Shown here: positions 15,901 through 27,206 of the stretch, piece after piece
Position numbering within the stretch: position 1 is the first letter of the stretch
Layout: each line of letters begins with the position of its first letter
Notes under the pieces: generated by a model
Seen by the model: the letters and a program-made list of their open reading frames with translations, nothing else
What the model was told of the DNA's origin: nothing
The model's database searches: none
Program-made: the position numbers and the translations under genes
DNA from: Aphrocallistes beatrix
Lineage: Eukaryota; Porifera; Hexactinellida; Sceptrulophora; Aphrocallistidae
Assembly (NCBI GenBank): GCA_963281255.1
Contig: OY725490.1
Location: 1,178,001-1,242,000, forward strand
Direction of reading: 5' to 3'
DNA: 64,000 nucleotides

Positions 15901-18900
15901 TGAGACAGGCTTGACTTAGCTCGAGACAGACTTGACTTAGCTTGAGGATAGACTTGACTTAGCTTGAGACAGGCTTGACTTAGCTCGAGACAGACTTGAC
16001 TTAGCTTGAGATAGGCTCGATTTAGCTTGAGAGATATACTTGACTTAGCTTGAGGATAGACTTGACTTAGCTTGAGGATAGACTTGACTTAGCTCGAGAC
16101 AGACTTGACTTAGCTCGAGACAGACTTGACTTAGCTTGAGATAGGCTCGATTTAGCTTGAGAGATATACTTGACTTAGCTTGAGGATAGACTTGACTTAG
16201 CTTGAGGATAGACTTGACTTAGCTTGAGACAGGCTTGACTTAGCTCGAGACAGACTTGACTTAGCTTGAGATAGACTTGACTTAGCTTGAGACAGACTTG
16301 ACTTAGCTTGAGGATAGACTTGACTTAGCTTGAGGATAGACTTGACTTAGCTTGAGACAGGCTTGACTTAGCTTGAGACAGGCTCGATTTAGCTTGAGAG
16401 ATATACTTGACTTAGCTTGAGGATAGACTTGACTTAGCTTGAGACAGGCTTGACTTAGCTCGAGACAGACTTGACTTAGCTTGAGGATAGACTTGACTTA
16501 GCTTGAGACAGGCTTGACTTAGCTCGAGACAGACTTGACTTAGCTTGAGATAGGCTCGATTTAGCTTGAGAGATATACTTGACTTAGCTTGAGGATAGAC
16601 TTGACTTAGCTTGAGGATAGACTTGACTTAGCTTGAGATAGGCTTGACTTAGCTCGAGACAGACTTGACTTAGCTTGAGATAGACTTGACTTAGCTTGAG
16701 ACAGACTTGACTTAGCTTGAGGATAGACTTGACTTAGCTTGAGGATAGACTTGACTTAGCTTGAGGATAGACTTGACTTAGCTTGAGACAGGCTTGACTT
16801 AGCTCGAGATACACTTGACTTAGCTTGAGACAGACTTGACTTAGCTTGAGGATAGACTTGACTTAGCTTGAGACAGGCTTGACTTAGCTCGAGACAGACT
16901 TGACTTAGCTTGAGGATAGACTTGACTTAGCTTGAGGATAGACTTGACTTAGCTTGAGGATAGACTTGACTTAGCTTGAGACAGGCTTGACTTAGCTCGA
17001 GATACACTTGACTTAGCTCGAGACAGACTTGACTTAGCTTGAGATAGGCTCGATTTAGCTTGAGAGATATACTTGACTTAGCTTGAGGATAGACTTGACT
17101 TAGCTTGAGGATAGACTTGACTTAGCTTGAGATAGGCTTGACTTAGCTCGAGACAGACTTGACTTAGCTTGAGATAGACTTGACTTAGCTTGAGACAGAC
17201 TTGACTTAGCTTGAGGATAGACTTGACTTAGCTTGAGGATAGACTTGACTTAGCTTGAGGATAGACTTGACTTAGCTTGAGACAGGCTTGACTTAGCTCG
17301 AGATACACTTGACTTAGCTTGAGACAGACTTGACTTAGCTTGAGGATAGACTTGACTTAGCTTGAGGATAGACTTGACTTAGCTTGAGACAGACTTGACT
17401 TAGCTTGAGGATAGACTTGACTTAGCTCGAGACAGACTTGACTTAGCTTGAGGATAGACTTGACTTAGCTTGAGACAGGCTTGACTTAGCTCGAGACAGA
17501 CTTGACTTAGCTTGAGGATAGACTTGACTTAGCTTGAGACAGGCTTGACTTAGCTCGAGACAGACTTGACTTAGCTTGAGATAGGCTCGATTTAGCTTGA
17601 GAGATAGACTTGACTTAGCTTGAGGATAGACTTGACTTAGCTTGAGACAGGCTTGACTTAGCTTGAGATAGGCTCGATTTAGCTTGAGAGATATACTTGA
17701 CTTAGCTTGAGGATAGACTTGACTTAGCTTGAGGATAGACTTGACTTAGCTTGAGACAGGCTTGACTTAGCTCGAGACAGACTTGACTTAGCTTGAGGAT
17801 AGACTTGACTTAGCTTGAGGATAGACTTGACTTAGCTTGAGACAGGCTTGACTTAGCTCGAGATACACTTGACTTAGCTTGAGACAGACTTGACTTAGCT
17901 TGAGGATAGACTTGACTTAGCTTGAGGATAGACTTGACTTAGCTTGAGACAGACTTGACTTAGCTTGAGGATAGACTTGACTTAGCTCGAGACAGACTTG
18001 ACTTAGCTTGAGGATAGACTTGACTTAGCTTGAGACAGGCTTGACTTAGCTCGAGACAGACTTGACTTAGCTTGAGGATAGACTTGACTTAGCTTGAGAC
18101 AGGCTTGACTTAGCTCGAGACAGACTTGACTTAGCTTGAGATAGGCTCGATTTAGCTTGAGAGATATACTTAACTTAGCTTGAGGATAGACTTGACTTAG
18201 CTTGAGACAAGCTTGACTTAGCTCGAGATAGCCTCTTGACTTAGCTTGAGACAGACTTGACTTAGCTTGAGATAGGCTCGATTTAGCTTGAGAGATATAC
18301 TTGACTTAGCTTGAGGATAGACTTGACTTAGCTTGAGACAGACTTGACTCAGCTTGAGGATAGACTTGACTTAGCTTGAGGATAGACTTGACTTAGCTTG
18401 AGACAGGCTTGACTTAGCTTGAGGATAGACTTGACTTAGCTCGAGACAGACTTGACTTAGCTTGAGGATAGACTTGACTTAGCTTGAGGATAGACTTGAC
18501 TTAGCTTGAGACAGGCTTGACTTAGCTCGAGATAGACTTGACTTAGCTCGAGACAGACTTGACTTAGCTTGAGGATAGACTCGACTTAGCTTGAGACAGG
18601 CTTGACTTAGCTCGAGACAGACTTGACTTAGCTTGAGGATAGACTTGACTTAGCTTGAGACAGGCTTGACTTAGCTCGAGACAGACTTGACTTAGCTTGA
18701 GATAGGCTCGATTTAGCTTGAGAGATATACTTGACTTAGCTTGAGGATAGACTTGACTTAGCTTGAGGATAGACTTGACTTAGCTTGAGACAGGCTTGAC
18801 TTAGCTCGAGACAGACTTGACTTAGCTTGAGATAGACTTGACTTAGCTTGAGACAGACTTGACTTAGCTTGAGGATAGACTTGACTTAGCTTGAGGATAG

Positions 18901-21628
18901 ACTTGACTTAGCTTGAGACAGGCTTGACTTAGCTTGAGGTTAGACTTGACTTAGCTCGAGACAGACTTGACTTAGCTTGAGACAGGCTTGACTTAGCTCG
19001 AGACAGACTTGACTTAGCTTGAGATAGGCTCGATTTAGCTTGAGAGATAGACTTGACTTAGCTTGAGGATAGACTTGACTTAGCTTGAGACAGGCTTGAC
19101 TTAGCTTGAGATAGGCTCGATTTAGCTTGAGAGATATACTTGACTTAGCTTGAGGATAGACTTGACTTAGCTTGAGGATAGACTTGACTTAGCTTGAGAC
19201 AGGCTTGACTTAGCTCGAGACAGACTTGACTTAGCTTGAGGATAGACTTGACTTAGCTTGAGGATAGACTTGACTTAGCTTGAGGATAGACTTGACTTAG
19301 CTTGAGACAGGCTTGACTTAGCTCGAGATACACTTGACTTAGCTTGAGACAGACTTGACTTAGCTTGAGGATAGACTTGACTTAGCTTGAGACAGACTTG
19401 ACTTAGCTTGAGGATAGACTTGACTTAGCTCGAGACAGACTTGACTTAGCTTGAGGATAGACTTGACTTAGCTTGAGGATAGACTTGACTTAGCTTGAGA
19501 CAGGCTTGACTTAGCTCGAGATACACTTGACTTAGCTTGAGACAGACTTGACTTAGCTTGAGGATAGACTTGACTTAGCTTGAGGATAGACTTGACTTAG
19601 CTTGAGACAGACTTGACTTAGCTTGAGGATAGACTTGACTTAGCTCGAGGCAGACTTGACTTAGCTTGAGACAGGCTTGACTTAGCTCGAGACAGACTTG
19701 ACTTAGCTTGAGGATAGACTTGACTTAGCTTGAGACAGGCTTGACTTAGCTCGAGACAGACTTGACTTAGCTTGAGATAGGCTCGATTTAGCTTGAGAGA
19801 TAGACTTGACTTAGCTTGAGGATAGACTTGACTTAGCTTGAGACAGGCTTGACTTAGCTTGAGATAGGCTCGATTTAGCTTGAGAGATATACTTGACTTA
19901 GCTTGAGGATAGACTTGACTTAGCTTGAGGATAGACTTGACTTAGCTTGAGACAGGCTTGACTTAGCTCGAGACAGACTTGACTTAGCTTGAGGATAGAC
20001 TTGACTTAGCTTGAGGATAGACTTGACTTAGCTTGAGGATAGACTTGACTTAGCTTGAGACAGGCTTGACTTAGCTCGAGATACACTTGACTTAGCTTGA
20101 GACAGACTTGACTTAGCTTGAGGATAGACTTGACTTAGCTTGAGGATAGACTTGACTTAGCTTGAGACAGACTTGACTTAGCTTGAGGATAGACTTGACT
20201 TAGCTCGAGGCAGACTTGACTTAGCTTGAGACAGGCTTGACTTAGCTCGAGACAGACTTGACTTAGCTTGAGGATAGACTTGACTTAGCTTGAGACAGGC
20301 TTGACTTAGCTCGAGACAGACTTGACTTAGCTTGAGAGATATACTTGACTTAGCTTGAGGATAGACTTGACTTAGCTTGAGGATAGACTTGACTTAGCTC
20401 GAGACAGACTTGCCTTAGCTCGAGACAGACTTGACTTAGCTTGAGATAGGCTCGATTTAGCTTGAGAGATATACTTGACTTAGCTTGAGGATAGACTTTA
20501 CTTAGCTTGAGGATAGACTTGACTTAGCTTGAGACAGGCTTGACTTAGCTCGAGACAGACTTGACTTAGCTTGAGATAGACTTGACTTAGCTTGAGACAG
20601 ACTTGACTTAGCTTGAGGATAGACTTGACTTAGCTTGAGGATAGACTTGACTTAGCTTGAGACAGGCTTGACTTAGCTTGAGACAGGCTCGATTTAGCTT
20701 GAGAGATATACTTGACTTAGCTTGAGGATAGACTTGACTTAGCTTGAGGATAGACTTGACTTAGCTTGAGGATAGACTTGACTTAGCTTGAGGATAGACT
20801 TGACTTAGCTTGAGGATAGACTTGACTTAGCTTGAGGATAGATTTGACTTAGCTTGAGACAGGCTTGACTTAGCTTGAGGATAGACTTGACTTAGCTTGA
20901 GACAGGCTTGACTTAGCTCGAGACAGACTTGACTTAGCTTGAGATAGACTTGACTTAGCTTGAGACAGACTTGACTTAGCTTGAGGATAGACTTGACTTA
21001 GCTTGAGGATAGACTTGACTTAGCTTGAGACAGGCTTGACTTAGCTCGAGACAGACTTGACTTAGCTTGAGATAGGCTCGATTTAACTTGAGAGATATAC
21101 TTGACTTAGCTTGAGGATAGACTTGACTTAGCTTGAGGATAGACTTGACTTAGCTTGAGACAGGCTTGACTTAGCTCGAGACAGACTTGACTTAGCTTGA
21201 GGATAGACTTGACTTAGCTTGATACAGGCTTGACTTAGCTCGAGACAGACTTGACTTAGCTTGAGGATAGACTTGACTTAGCTTGAGACAGGCTTGACTT
21301 AGCTCGAGACAGACTTGACTTAGCTTGAGGATAGACTTGACTTAGCTTGAGACAGGCTTGACTTAGCTCGAGACAGACTTGACTTAGCTTGAGGATAGAC
21401 TTGACTTAGCTTGAGACAGGCTTGACTTAGCTCGAGACAGACTTGACTTAGCTTGAGGATAGACTTGACTTAGCTTGAGGATAGACTTGACTTAGCTCGA
21501 GACAGACTTGACTTAGCTTGAGGATAGACTTGACTTAGCTTGAGACAGACTTGACTTAGCTTGAGGATAGACTTGACTTAGCTTGAGATTGACTTGGCTT
21601 CGCTTGAGAGACAGACTTGACCTGAGAC
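1..21628. repeat. Long satellite array of a 21-22 bp unit
   Basis: About 21.6 kb of uninterrupted tandem repeat, running off the left edge. The basic unit is AGACTTGACTTAGCTTGAGG plus AT (22 bp). Main variants are a 21-bp unit containing CTCGAGAC, units with AGGCTTGAC, and a longer unit with AGGCTCGATTTAGCTTGAG followed by AGATAT. That makes roughly 990 units. The array is not a simple monomer run: variant units recur in the same order over kilobases. The last units decay between about 21,588 and 21,628 into unique sequence. No open frame survives, because the unit carries TAG, TGA or TAA and its length is not a multiple of three. The TTAGC core is not the TTAGGG telomere repeat. A centromeric or heterochromatic role is possible but cannot be read from the sequence. 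Confidence 0.98.
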
Positions 21629-22735
21629 GTCATAAGGAAACAATATACTTCTACGAGTAAGGAAAAATCACACAACCTGGCATTCCAATAGGATATAGTC
21701 ACACATTTCGTAACTCTACAGCCTGATGAAGTTGACTAAATAAACAAATAATATTATTAAATCTTTTCTTGAATTTAGCAAGTTTAGTATACTATTATCA
21801 TGTTTCAATACTTCGGTAGTGCATTATACAGAGGTCTTAACTTTATTAGATAATGAATACAGTGAAAAAAACTTTGGTAGAATGTATCACCGTGACGTAC
21901 TGCATGTGCAAAATTCCTCAAAGTATACAATGTTCTAATTCCAGAGTAGCACATGCCAAATGAATAAGATTAGTATGGGAAGAGCCAGAATAAAGTTTTA
22001 AACTTTCTGCTAAGGGTGCAGATATATCGTCGTTAAAATGACTATTCTTCTCTACCCAATTCACATTGAACAAACATCATTGATGAATTTCAAGAACTTA
22101 ACAGTTGTTTTTTCCATGTTATAAGCTAATTGTTCGCCTGAAGTTGACTCATGAGAAACCTTAAGGGTCAAATTTATACTTTTCCTTTCCAAGCTGATAG
22201 CCAGCAGGCTTTCGATGTTAATTTGGGGCACTTCTAAATAAATTGCATTTATCCAAATTAAATAAGGTTTTTATGAACATGTTTTTGGAGAACGAGGATT
22301 GCATTCACTAAATTGGGGGAAAGTAAACACTTTTTCGTCGTCTTTTAAATTCAGTCAATTGTTTCTAACAAACTTGAGTACTAAGTATATGCATGATTTA
22401 GAATAATTACATTACTTATGTCTTAAGAAACCACTCACCCTTGGAATCTTGCAGTTTTATTAGTCATCACAGCTCTTGGAATGGCTCGATACCACTTTCA
22501 CGAAGAGCACCATCTTTTGGTAAATTAAAAAACTTCATGGAGTGTTCTACTCCTCTCTGTAATTGGAAGTAAAGCCAGGCGCGACACAAAACATCTCGTC
22601 CAAATATTAATTAATGCAATTAGTGTTGTCAAATGAGGCATTATAAATGAGAAATAGAAATGATATACAATAAAACAATACGTAAATGTAATATACTAGT
22701 GTTGTATGCGAAGTATATATAAATATTGTGGTCAC
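21629..22735. other. AT-rich unique sequence, no gene recognised
   Basis: This is unique AT-rich DNA between the satellite and the first transposon fragments. I looked on both strands for the receptor exons found further right (signal peptide, Ig, FN3) and for transposase motifs, and saw none. Confidence 0.5.
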
Positions 22736-22912
22736 ATAATATTTTCAAAATGAATATTTAATCAACCCATGAACACAAAATATGTAATAATTATATAGTT
22801 GATAATAACAGTATTAATTTAGCGATTTTAGGATTGAATATACTAAGCAATCCATGGTACTATTTTTTTGGTGACTGCCATTGCCTTATGTATAGAATGC
22901 TATGGTCCGTCT
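22736..22912 (-). mobile_element. Half of a MITE, inverted copy of the one at 25,127
   Basis: Read on the minus strand, this starts with CCATAGCATTCTATACATAA and stays almost identical to the left 175 bp of the MITE at 25,127-25,503. Only one end is present. The other side passes into unrelated DNA, so it is a truncated copy. The terminus abuts a fragment of the dispersed hairpin-ended repeat (the stretch beginning GTCCGTCTTACTG), so it probably inserted into or next to that repeat. Confidence 0.7.
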
Positions 22913-23268
22913 TACTGTTATAATCTATAATGCACGACAAAACAAATTGTCAATTTGTAAAATTTCGATGCGTAATGATGACGTAATAACGGAGTGATGA
23001 GTCATCATTTTTGATGATAGTATCATATTTGAGATATATTAATATACACATTCTATTAAAATTTCAGCCTTCTATAACTTAAAACGGCTGAGTTCTAGTC
23101 GAAAAACTGAAATTTCAAATTATAAAAAGGTGACCGTGACGTCATAATTCCATGATGAGTCTTCATTTTGGTCTGAGGTCAGAACTTAGTGGAGCCATAG
23201 CCAAAAGACTCCTACATGCCAAAAATCAGCTTTCTGTGCCTGGCAGTTTCTTCAATCAATTCGTTACA
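22913..23268 (+). repeat. Dispersed hairpin-ended repeat, 5'-truncated copy
   Basis: This is the 3' two thirds of a repeat family seen about ten times here. It keeps the marks of the family: GATGAGTCATCATTTTTGAT, the CATGCCAAAAATCAGCTTTC segment, and the 3' terminus TTCAATCAATTCGTTACA followed by a short TA run. The GC-rich 5' hairpin is missing. Confidence 0.7.
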
Positions 23269-23663
23269 GATATATACGTCTAACGAGGTTCAGTCCAAAA
23301 GTTTTTCGTACTGAAAAAATACTAGACCATAGCCTACTACGTATATATGTCATGGACCAAAGTGTAAATTGTAGTTTTATTTCTAATTGTAATTGTGCAT
23401 TGCTAATGTTAACATGAATGAGTTTTATATTAGCGTTGAAGGATTTTCTCAACTGGTAATCATAATCTTTACTACACTCACGCATAACGCAATAAGATTA
23501 AATAAATCTACAATTTCTTATCAACCCATGATGTATGATGCTCCCATCAAATTTAGGTTAACTCAACACTTTGACTCAGCCAAATGTTTGGCTGAGCCAA
23601 AGTTGCTTTTAGCCAAGATTCATAAATCTTAGCCAATTTATAATTTGGTGGTCCATAACATAT
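23269..23663. other. AT-rich spacer, no feature recognised
   Basis: Low-complexity AT-rich DNA between two copies of the dispersed repeat. Short open frames occur on both strands but show no domain, splice or composition signal. Confidence 0.4.
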
Positions 23664-24153
23664 ACAAGCGCGCTTCGCTTGCTTGCGCTGCGCGGCTGGC
23701 GGACACTTTGTGTCCGCCGGAGGCTCCCTTCGGTCGCCTGGGGGTGAAATTGGTTAATTATAAGGGAGATTTCATCTCTAAATATGTCCATCTTAGTTTT
23801 AAAATCGATATCACTCGAAAAATCACCAAATTTGTCAATTTTTAAAACTTTGATGAGTAATGATGACGTAATAACAAAGTGATGAGTCATCATTTTTTGA
23901 TGATAGTTGCGTCATATGTGAGGTATGTTAGTATACACATTCTATTAAAATTTCAGCCTTCTATCTCCTATAATGGCTGAGTTATGCCCGAATAACTGTG
24001 TTGCTTAACAAAAATGTGACAATGACATCATAATTCCATGATGAGTCGACATTTTGCTCTGAGCTCAGAATTTACTGGAGCCATAGCCAAAATACTCCCA
24101 CATGCCAAAAATCAGCTTTCTGCGCCCGGCAGTTTCTTCAATCAATTCGTTAC

Positions 24154-24155
<2 letters not shown>
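23664..24155 (+). repeat. Dispersed hairpin-ended repeat, near full-length copy
   Basis: The copy starts with AAGCGCGCTTCGCTTGCTTG, then a GC-rich part with a perfect hairpin whose arms are GGCGGACAC and GTGTCCGCC around a TTT loop. An AT-rich body follows, then the 3' end TTCAATCAATTCGTTACA, then a TA microsatellite. The fixed 3' end leading into a simple-repeat tail suggests a non-autonomous retroelement (SINE-like), but I see no clear target-site duplication or pol III boxes. Confidence 0.75.

Positions 24156-24214
<59 letters not shown>
24156..24214. repeat. (TA)n microsatellite, about 30 units
   Basis: A pure TA dinucleotide run directly after the 3' end of the dispersed repeat and directly before a MITE with TA target specificity. 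Confidence 0.97.
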
Positions 24215-24219
<5 letters not shown>

Positions 24220-24522
24220 TAGGACGTCAGTTATCCGAACGGGTTGGGACCGCGGGGGTTCGGATAACTGAAGTTGTTATGTGATTATATAGAAAAGTTG
24301 GTCAGTAGTACTAAGTAGTCATAATGATGAATATGGATAAAATACTCATTAGCTTATGTAGGTATCATCAATAGTATATAAAATGATGACAGTGTAATAA
24401 TTTCAATTATCAACTCAGGATGCATCATTTATACATATTATATTTTATTTTGGTCAACCAAGGGGTTCGGATAACTGAAGTGTTTGGATAACTGAAGTTC
24501 GGATAACTGACGTTCTACTGTA
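24215..24522. mobile_element. Tc1/mariner-superfamily (pogo-like) MITE
   Basis: The terminal inverted repeats are TACAGTAGGACGTCAGTTAT at the left and its inverse, ending ACGTTCTACTGTA, at the right. The outer TA on both sides fits the TA target of Tc1/mariner/pogo elements. Inside, the phrase GTTCGGATAACTGAAG is repeated several times. There is no coding capacity in the 308 bp. Confidence 0.85.
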
Positions 24523-24527
24523 TATAT

Positions 24528-25024
24528 ATACAAACGCGCTACGCTTGCTTGCGCTGCACGGCTAGCGGACACTTCGTGTCCGCCGGAGGCTCCCTTCGGT
24601 CGCCTGGAGGTGACATTAGTTAATTATAAGGGAGATATAATCTCTAAATATGTCCATCTTAGTTTTAAAATCAATATCACTCGAAAAAACACCAAATTTG
24701 TCAATTTTTAAAATTTTGATGATTAATGATGACGTCATAGCAAAGTGATGAGTCCTCATTTTTTTAATGATAGTTGCATCATATGTGAAATATGTTAGTA
24801 TACAAATTCTATCAAAATTTCAGCCTTCTATCTCCTATAATACCTGAGTTATGCTCGAATAACTGTATTGCTTAACTTTTAAAAATGTGACAATGACGTC
24901 ATAATTCCATGATGAGTCGACATTTTGCTCTGAGCTCAGAACTTACTGGAGCCATAGCCAAAATACTCCCACATGCCAAAAATTAGCTTTCTGCGCCCGG
25001 CAGTTTCTTCAATCAATTCGTTTC
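24528..25024 (+). repeat. Dispersed hairpin-ended repeat, near full-length copy
   Basis: It follows the same plan as the copy at 23,664: a GC-rich start with the GGCGGACAC hairpin (one arm slightly changed), the body with GATGACGTCATAGCAAAG, and an end in TTCAATCAATTCGTTTC followed by an AT microsatellite to about 25,041. It lies in direct orientation to that copy, separated by the MITE at 24,215. Confidence 0.75.
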
Positions 25025-25126
25025 ATATATATATATATATACATTAATCGAGTTTTAATAGTAAGGATAAGGGCCTCAGAGTAACTTGCGGATTTGGGAC
25101 TAGGGATGCGGTAGAAGATGGTTGAA

Positions 25127-25503
25127 CCATAGCATTCTATGCATAAGGCAATGGCAGTCACCAAAAAAATAGTACCATGGATTGCTTAGTATATTCAATC
25201 CTAAAATCGCTAAATGAATACTGTTATTATCAACTATATAATTAGTACATATTTTGTGTTCCTGGGTTGATTATATATTCATTTTGAAAATATTATGTTA
25301 TATTTGTTTTCTTCGGAATAAAAATAATTACAAAGATCAAACATGTCTTGACAATTAATGGTCATATTTGTGAGTGGGGTCACTTAAAATGCTTAATTAA
25401 TCATATATAACGTATAAAGGATTAATGTAAATTTGAATATTCTAAGCAATCCCTGGTCAAAAAAAAAAGTGACTGCAACTGCCTTATGTATAGAATGCTA
25501 TGG
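25127..25503. mobile_element. MITE with TTGAA target duplication
   Basis: This 377-bp element has terminal inverted repeats starting CCATAGCATTCTATGCATAA (left) and the matching inverse ending TATAGAATGCTATGG (right). The inverted match extends through GGCAATGGCAGTCACC with a few changes. TTGAA flanks it directly on both sides (25,122-25,126 and 25,504-25,508). It has no open frame. The superfamily is unclear: a 5-bp TTGAA duplication is close to, but not, the TTAA of piggyBac. Confidence 0.8.
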
Positions 25504-25514
25504 TTGAACTAATA

Positions 25515-25679
25515 CAGCGATTTTCAACCTTTTTTGACTGTGGACCCCCTATAGCAATTTTCCTATATTCTGTGGACCCCCTCCTATTAACTGTAACACA
25601 AAATTTTGAATCCTGTGGACCCCCTGATATCTTCTGTGGACCACTAAGGGGTCCATGGACCCCGGGTTGGGAACCACTG
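25515..25679. mobile_element. hAT-type MITE with perfect 8-bp duplication
   Basis: This 165-bp element has hAT-style ends, CAGCGATTTTCAACC at the left and GGTTGGGAACCACTG at the right. AACTAATA is duplicated exactly on both sides (25,507-25,514 and 25,680-25,687). Inside, TGTGGACCCCCT is repeated four times in near-tandem. It sits only 12 bp from the end of the preceding MITE. Confidence 0.9.
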
Positions 25680-25687
25680 AACTAATA

Positions 25688-26129
25688 CATGAGCTGCCTT
25701 AAATCATTAACAAAGCACAATAGAGCTTAGGAATGTATTACCAGCATATATAAATATGGTGTCAAAGTACCCATATCCGTTGTTAAGATTTAGATTAGTC
25801 ACCATATGGTTCCGCAATAGGGTATATTTGTGTCAAATTTGGTGATTTTCAGAGGTCGTTTAAGGGCACTTCTAAGTGTTTTTATTATAAGACTTTTCGC
25901 ATAGAACTGAGATGTAAATGGGTTAATGCGAAAAATTTGGATTTTCTTCATGGAATGTTGCTACATTCCAGTGTTGCTATGGAGACGTGTTTTGGTCAGT
26001 TGAGGTTATATCTTGAAAACCGCGATAGTTAGACATTCAAATGTAATTCCATTTGATAGCTAATAGACTATTTCCTATTAAGTGATAATATAATTTATTT
26101 GTCTAAATTAAATGTTTTACGAGTTATTA
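25688..26129. other. Unique AT-rich DNA, nothing recognised
   Basis: No gene, repeat end or transposase motif could be seen here on either strand. Confidence 0.4.
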
Positions 26130-26270
26130 GACAAGAAGCGCGCTTCGCATGCTTGCACTGCGCGGCTGACGGACGAGCCCTTCGGGCGCCTGGGGTCACA
26201 TTGATTAATTATATGGGAAATAACATCTCTAAATACGTCTGTCCTACTGTTATAATCGATAATTTAAATT
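26130..26270 (+). repeat. Dispersed hairpin-ended repeat, 5' fragment
   Basis: It holds the GC-rich start (GCGCGCTTCGCATGCTTGC) and the following AACATCTCTAAATACGTCTG segment of the family. The 3' two thirds are missing. Confidence 0.65.
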
Positions 26271-26414
26271 TCTATGACTACAAGAGGGGGTTATCTGTCT
26301 GAGAATATCATCAATTTTTATTGAGAACATTTGGGGATGTTTCTCTCTCAAGATGAACAGTTTTTAGTTGGTTTGCTTAATTTAGACATGGTTGAGACTC
26401 ACTTCTAGTCGAAC

Positions 26415-26640
26415 CGCGGCCTGGACCTCCTTCACCGGAGTTCCACGAAGAGCCGGTTAAGGCAGTGAGGAAATTAGTGGGTGCAGATCCACGATTAATC
26501 TGCACCGAGATAGAGGATGAACTTGGCATTTCATTGACTGCATTAAATAAGATTTAACACGAGTATTTAGGCTAGAGTAAGTTTGCAGGTCGCTGAGTCC
26601 CGAATCAACTAACATTTGCTCAAAAGTAGAAATGGGATCT
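26415..26640 (+). pseudogene. Fossil of a third mariner transposase (N-terminal HTH part)
   Basis: One forward frame reads through a segment with VKAVRKLVGADPRLICTEI and, further on, LGISLTALNKI and VPNQLTFAQK. This is the helix-turn-helix and linker region of mariner transposases; the related intact copies in this window have IELVGEFLRNDPCCSIEEI and LIERIMDEDRRVTIRELEE at the same place. At least three in-frame stops interrupt it, and the catalytic domain is absent. It differs in sequence from the two better preserved mariners at 27.1 and 31.3 kb, so it represents another, older lineage. Confidence 0.65.
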
Positions 26641-27131
26641 TTTACGAACGAAGGACATTCGAAACGTGTTTATGACATCTGCACTGCTCAAAAATAATGA
26701 ATATCAGTTTTTCAAATTCCAATTGTGTTTAAACTTTATCTAAAAAATACTGCTTAATATGAGATATAAGTCATATAGATGTCAAAGGACTATAAAGGGC
26801 ACATTGATATAAAATGTTTCAGCCCAAAATCATAGCTATACTACTATAGTCCACAATATCACGTGACAAATTTCTCGAACCTTGTAATTTGAGAAAAATT
26901 GAAAAATTGACACGTTTGTAGCACACTAATCAACTATAGCTATGGAACCCCTGAATTTCTGAAGAATCAAATTTTCTAAAGAATAACACATTTGGTGTCG
27001 GAAAGTTCTATAAAAATGATAAATGGAATATCTGTATTTGGGTGTTACTTATCAAAATAACAAAGATATGTGTGGTTTCACAAGAGATAAACTAACTAAT
27101 GAGTCAAGACTATTTGACATATACTATACTG
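26641..27131. other. AT-rich DNA left of the mariner
   Basis: No coding exon or repeat end could be recognised here. Confidence 0.4.
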
Positions 27132-27206
27132 TACTTAGGTCATTTCAAAAGTACTGATCACCCCCCCACCAATTTGATATTAAGCAACGACTGATGTATT
27201 ATTTAA

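Noticed and set aside
1-21628. CRISPR-like array or telomere
   Set aside because: The units are contiguous with no unique spacers, and the unit is not TTAGGG or a related telomere repeat. It is a satellite.
22440-22520. Possible minus-strand exon with a GTGAGT donor
   Set aside because: No matching acceptor, no similarity to any other exon here, and stops in two of the three frames.
23393-24284. Small open frames with repeated Tyr-Ile runs or around the GC-rich hairpin
   Set aside because: They are translations of a TA microsatellite and of the dispersed repeat, with no independent support.
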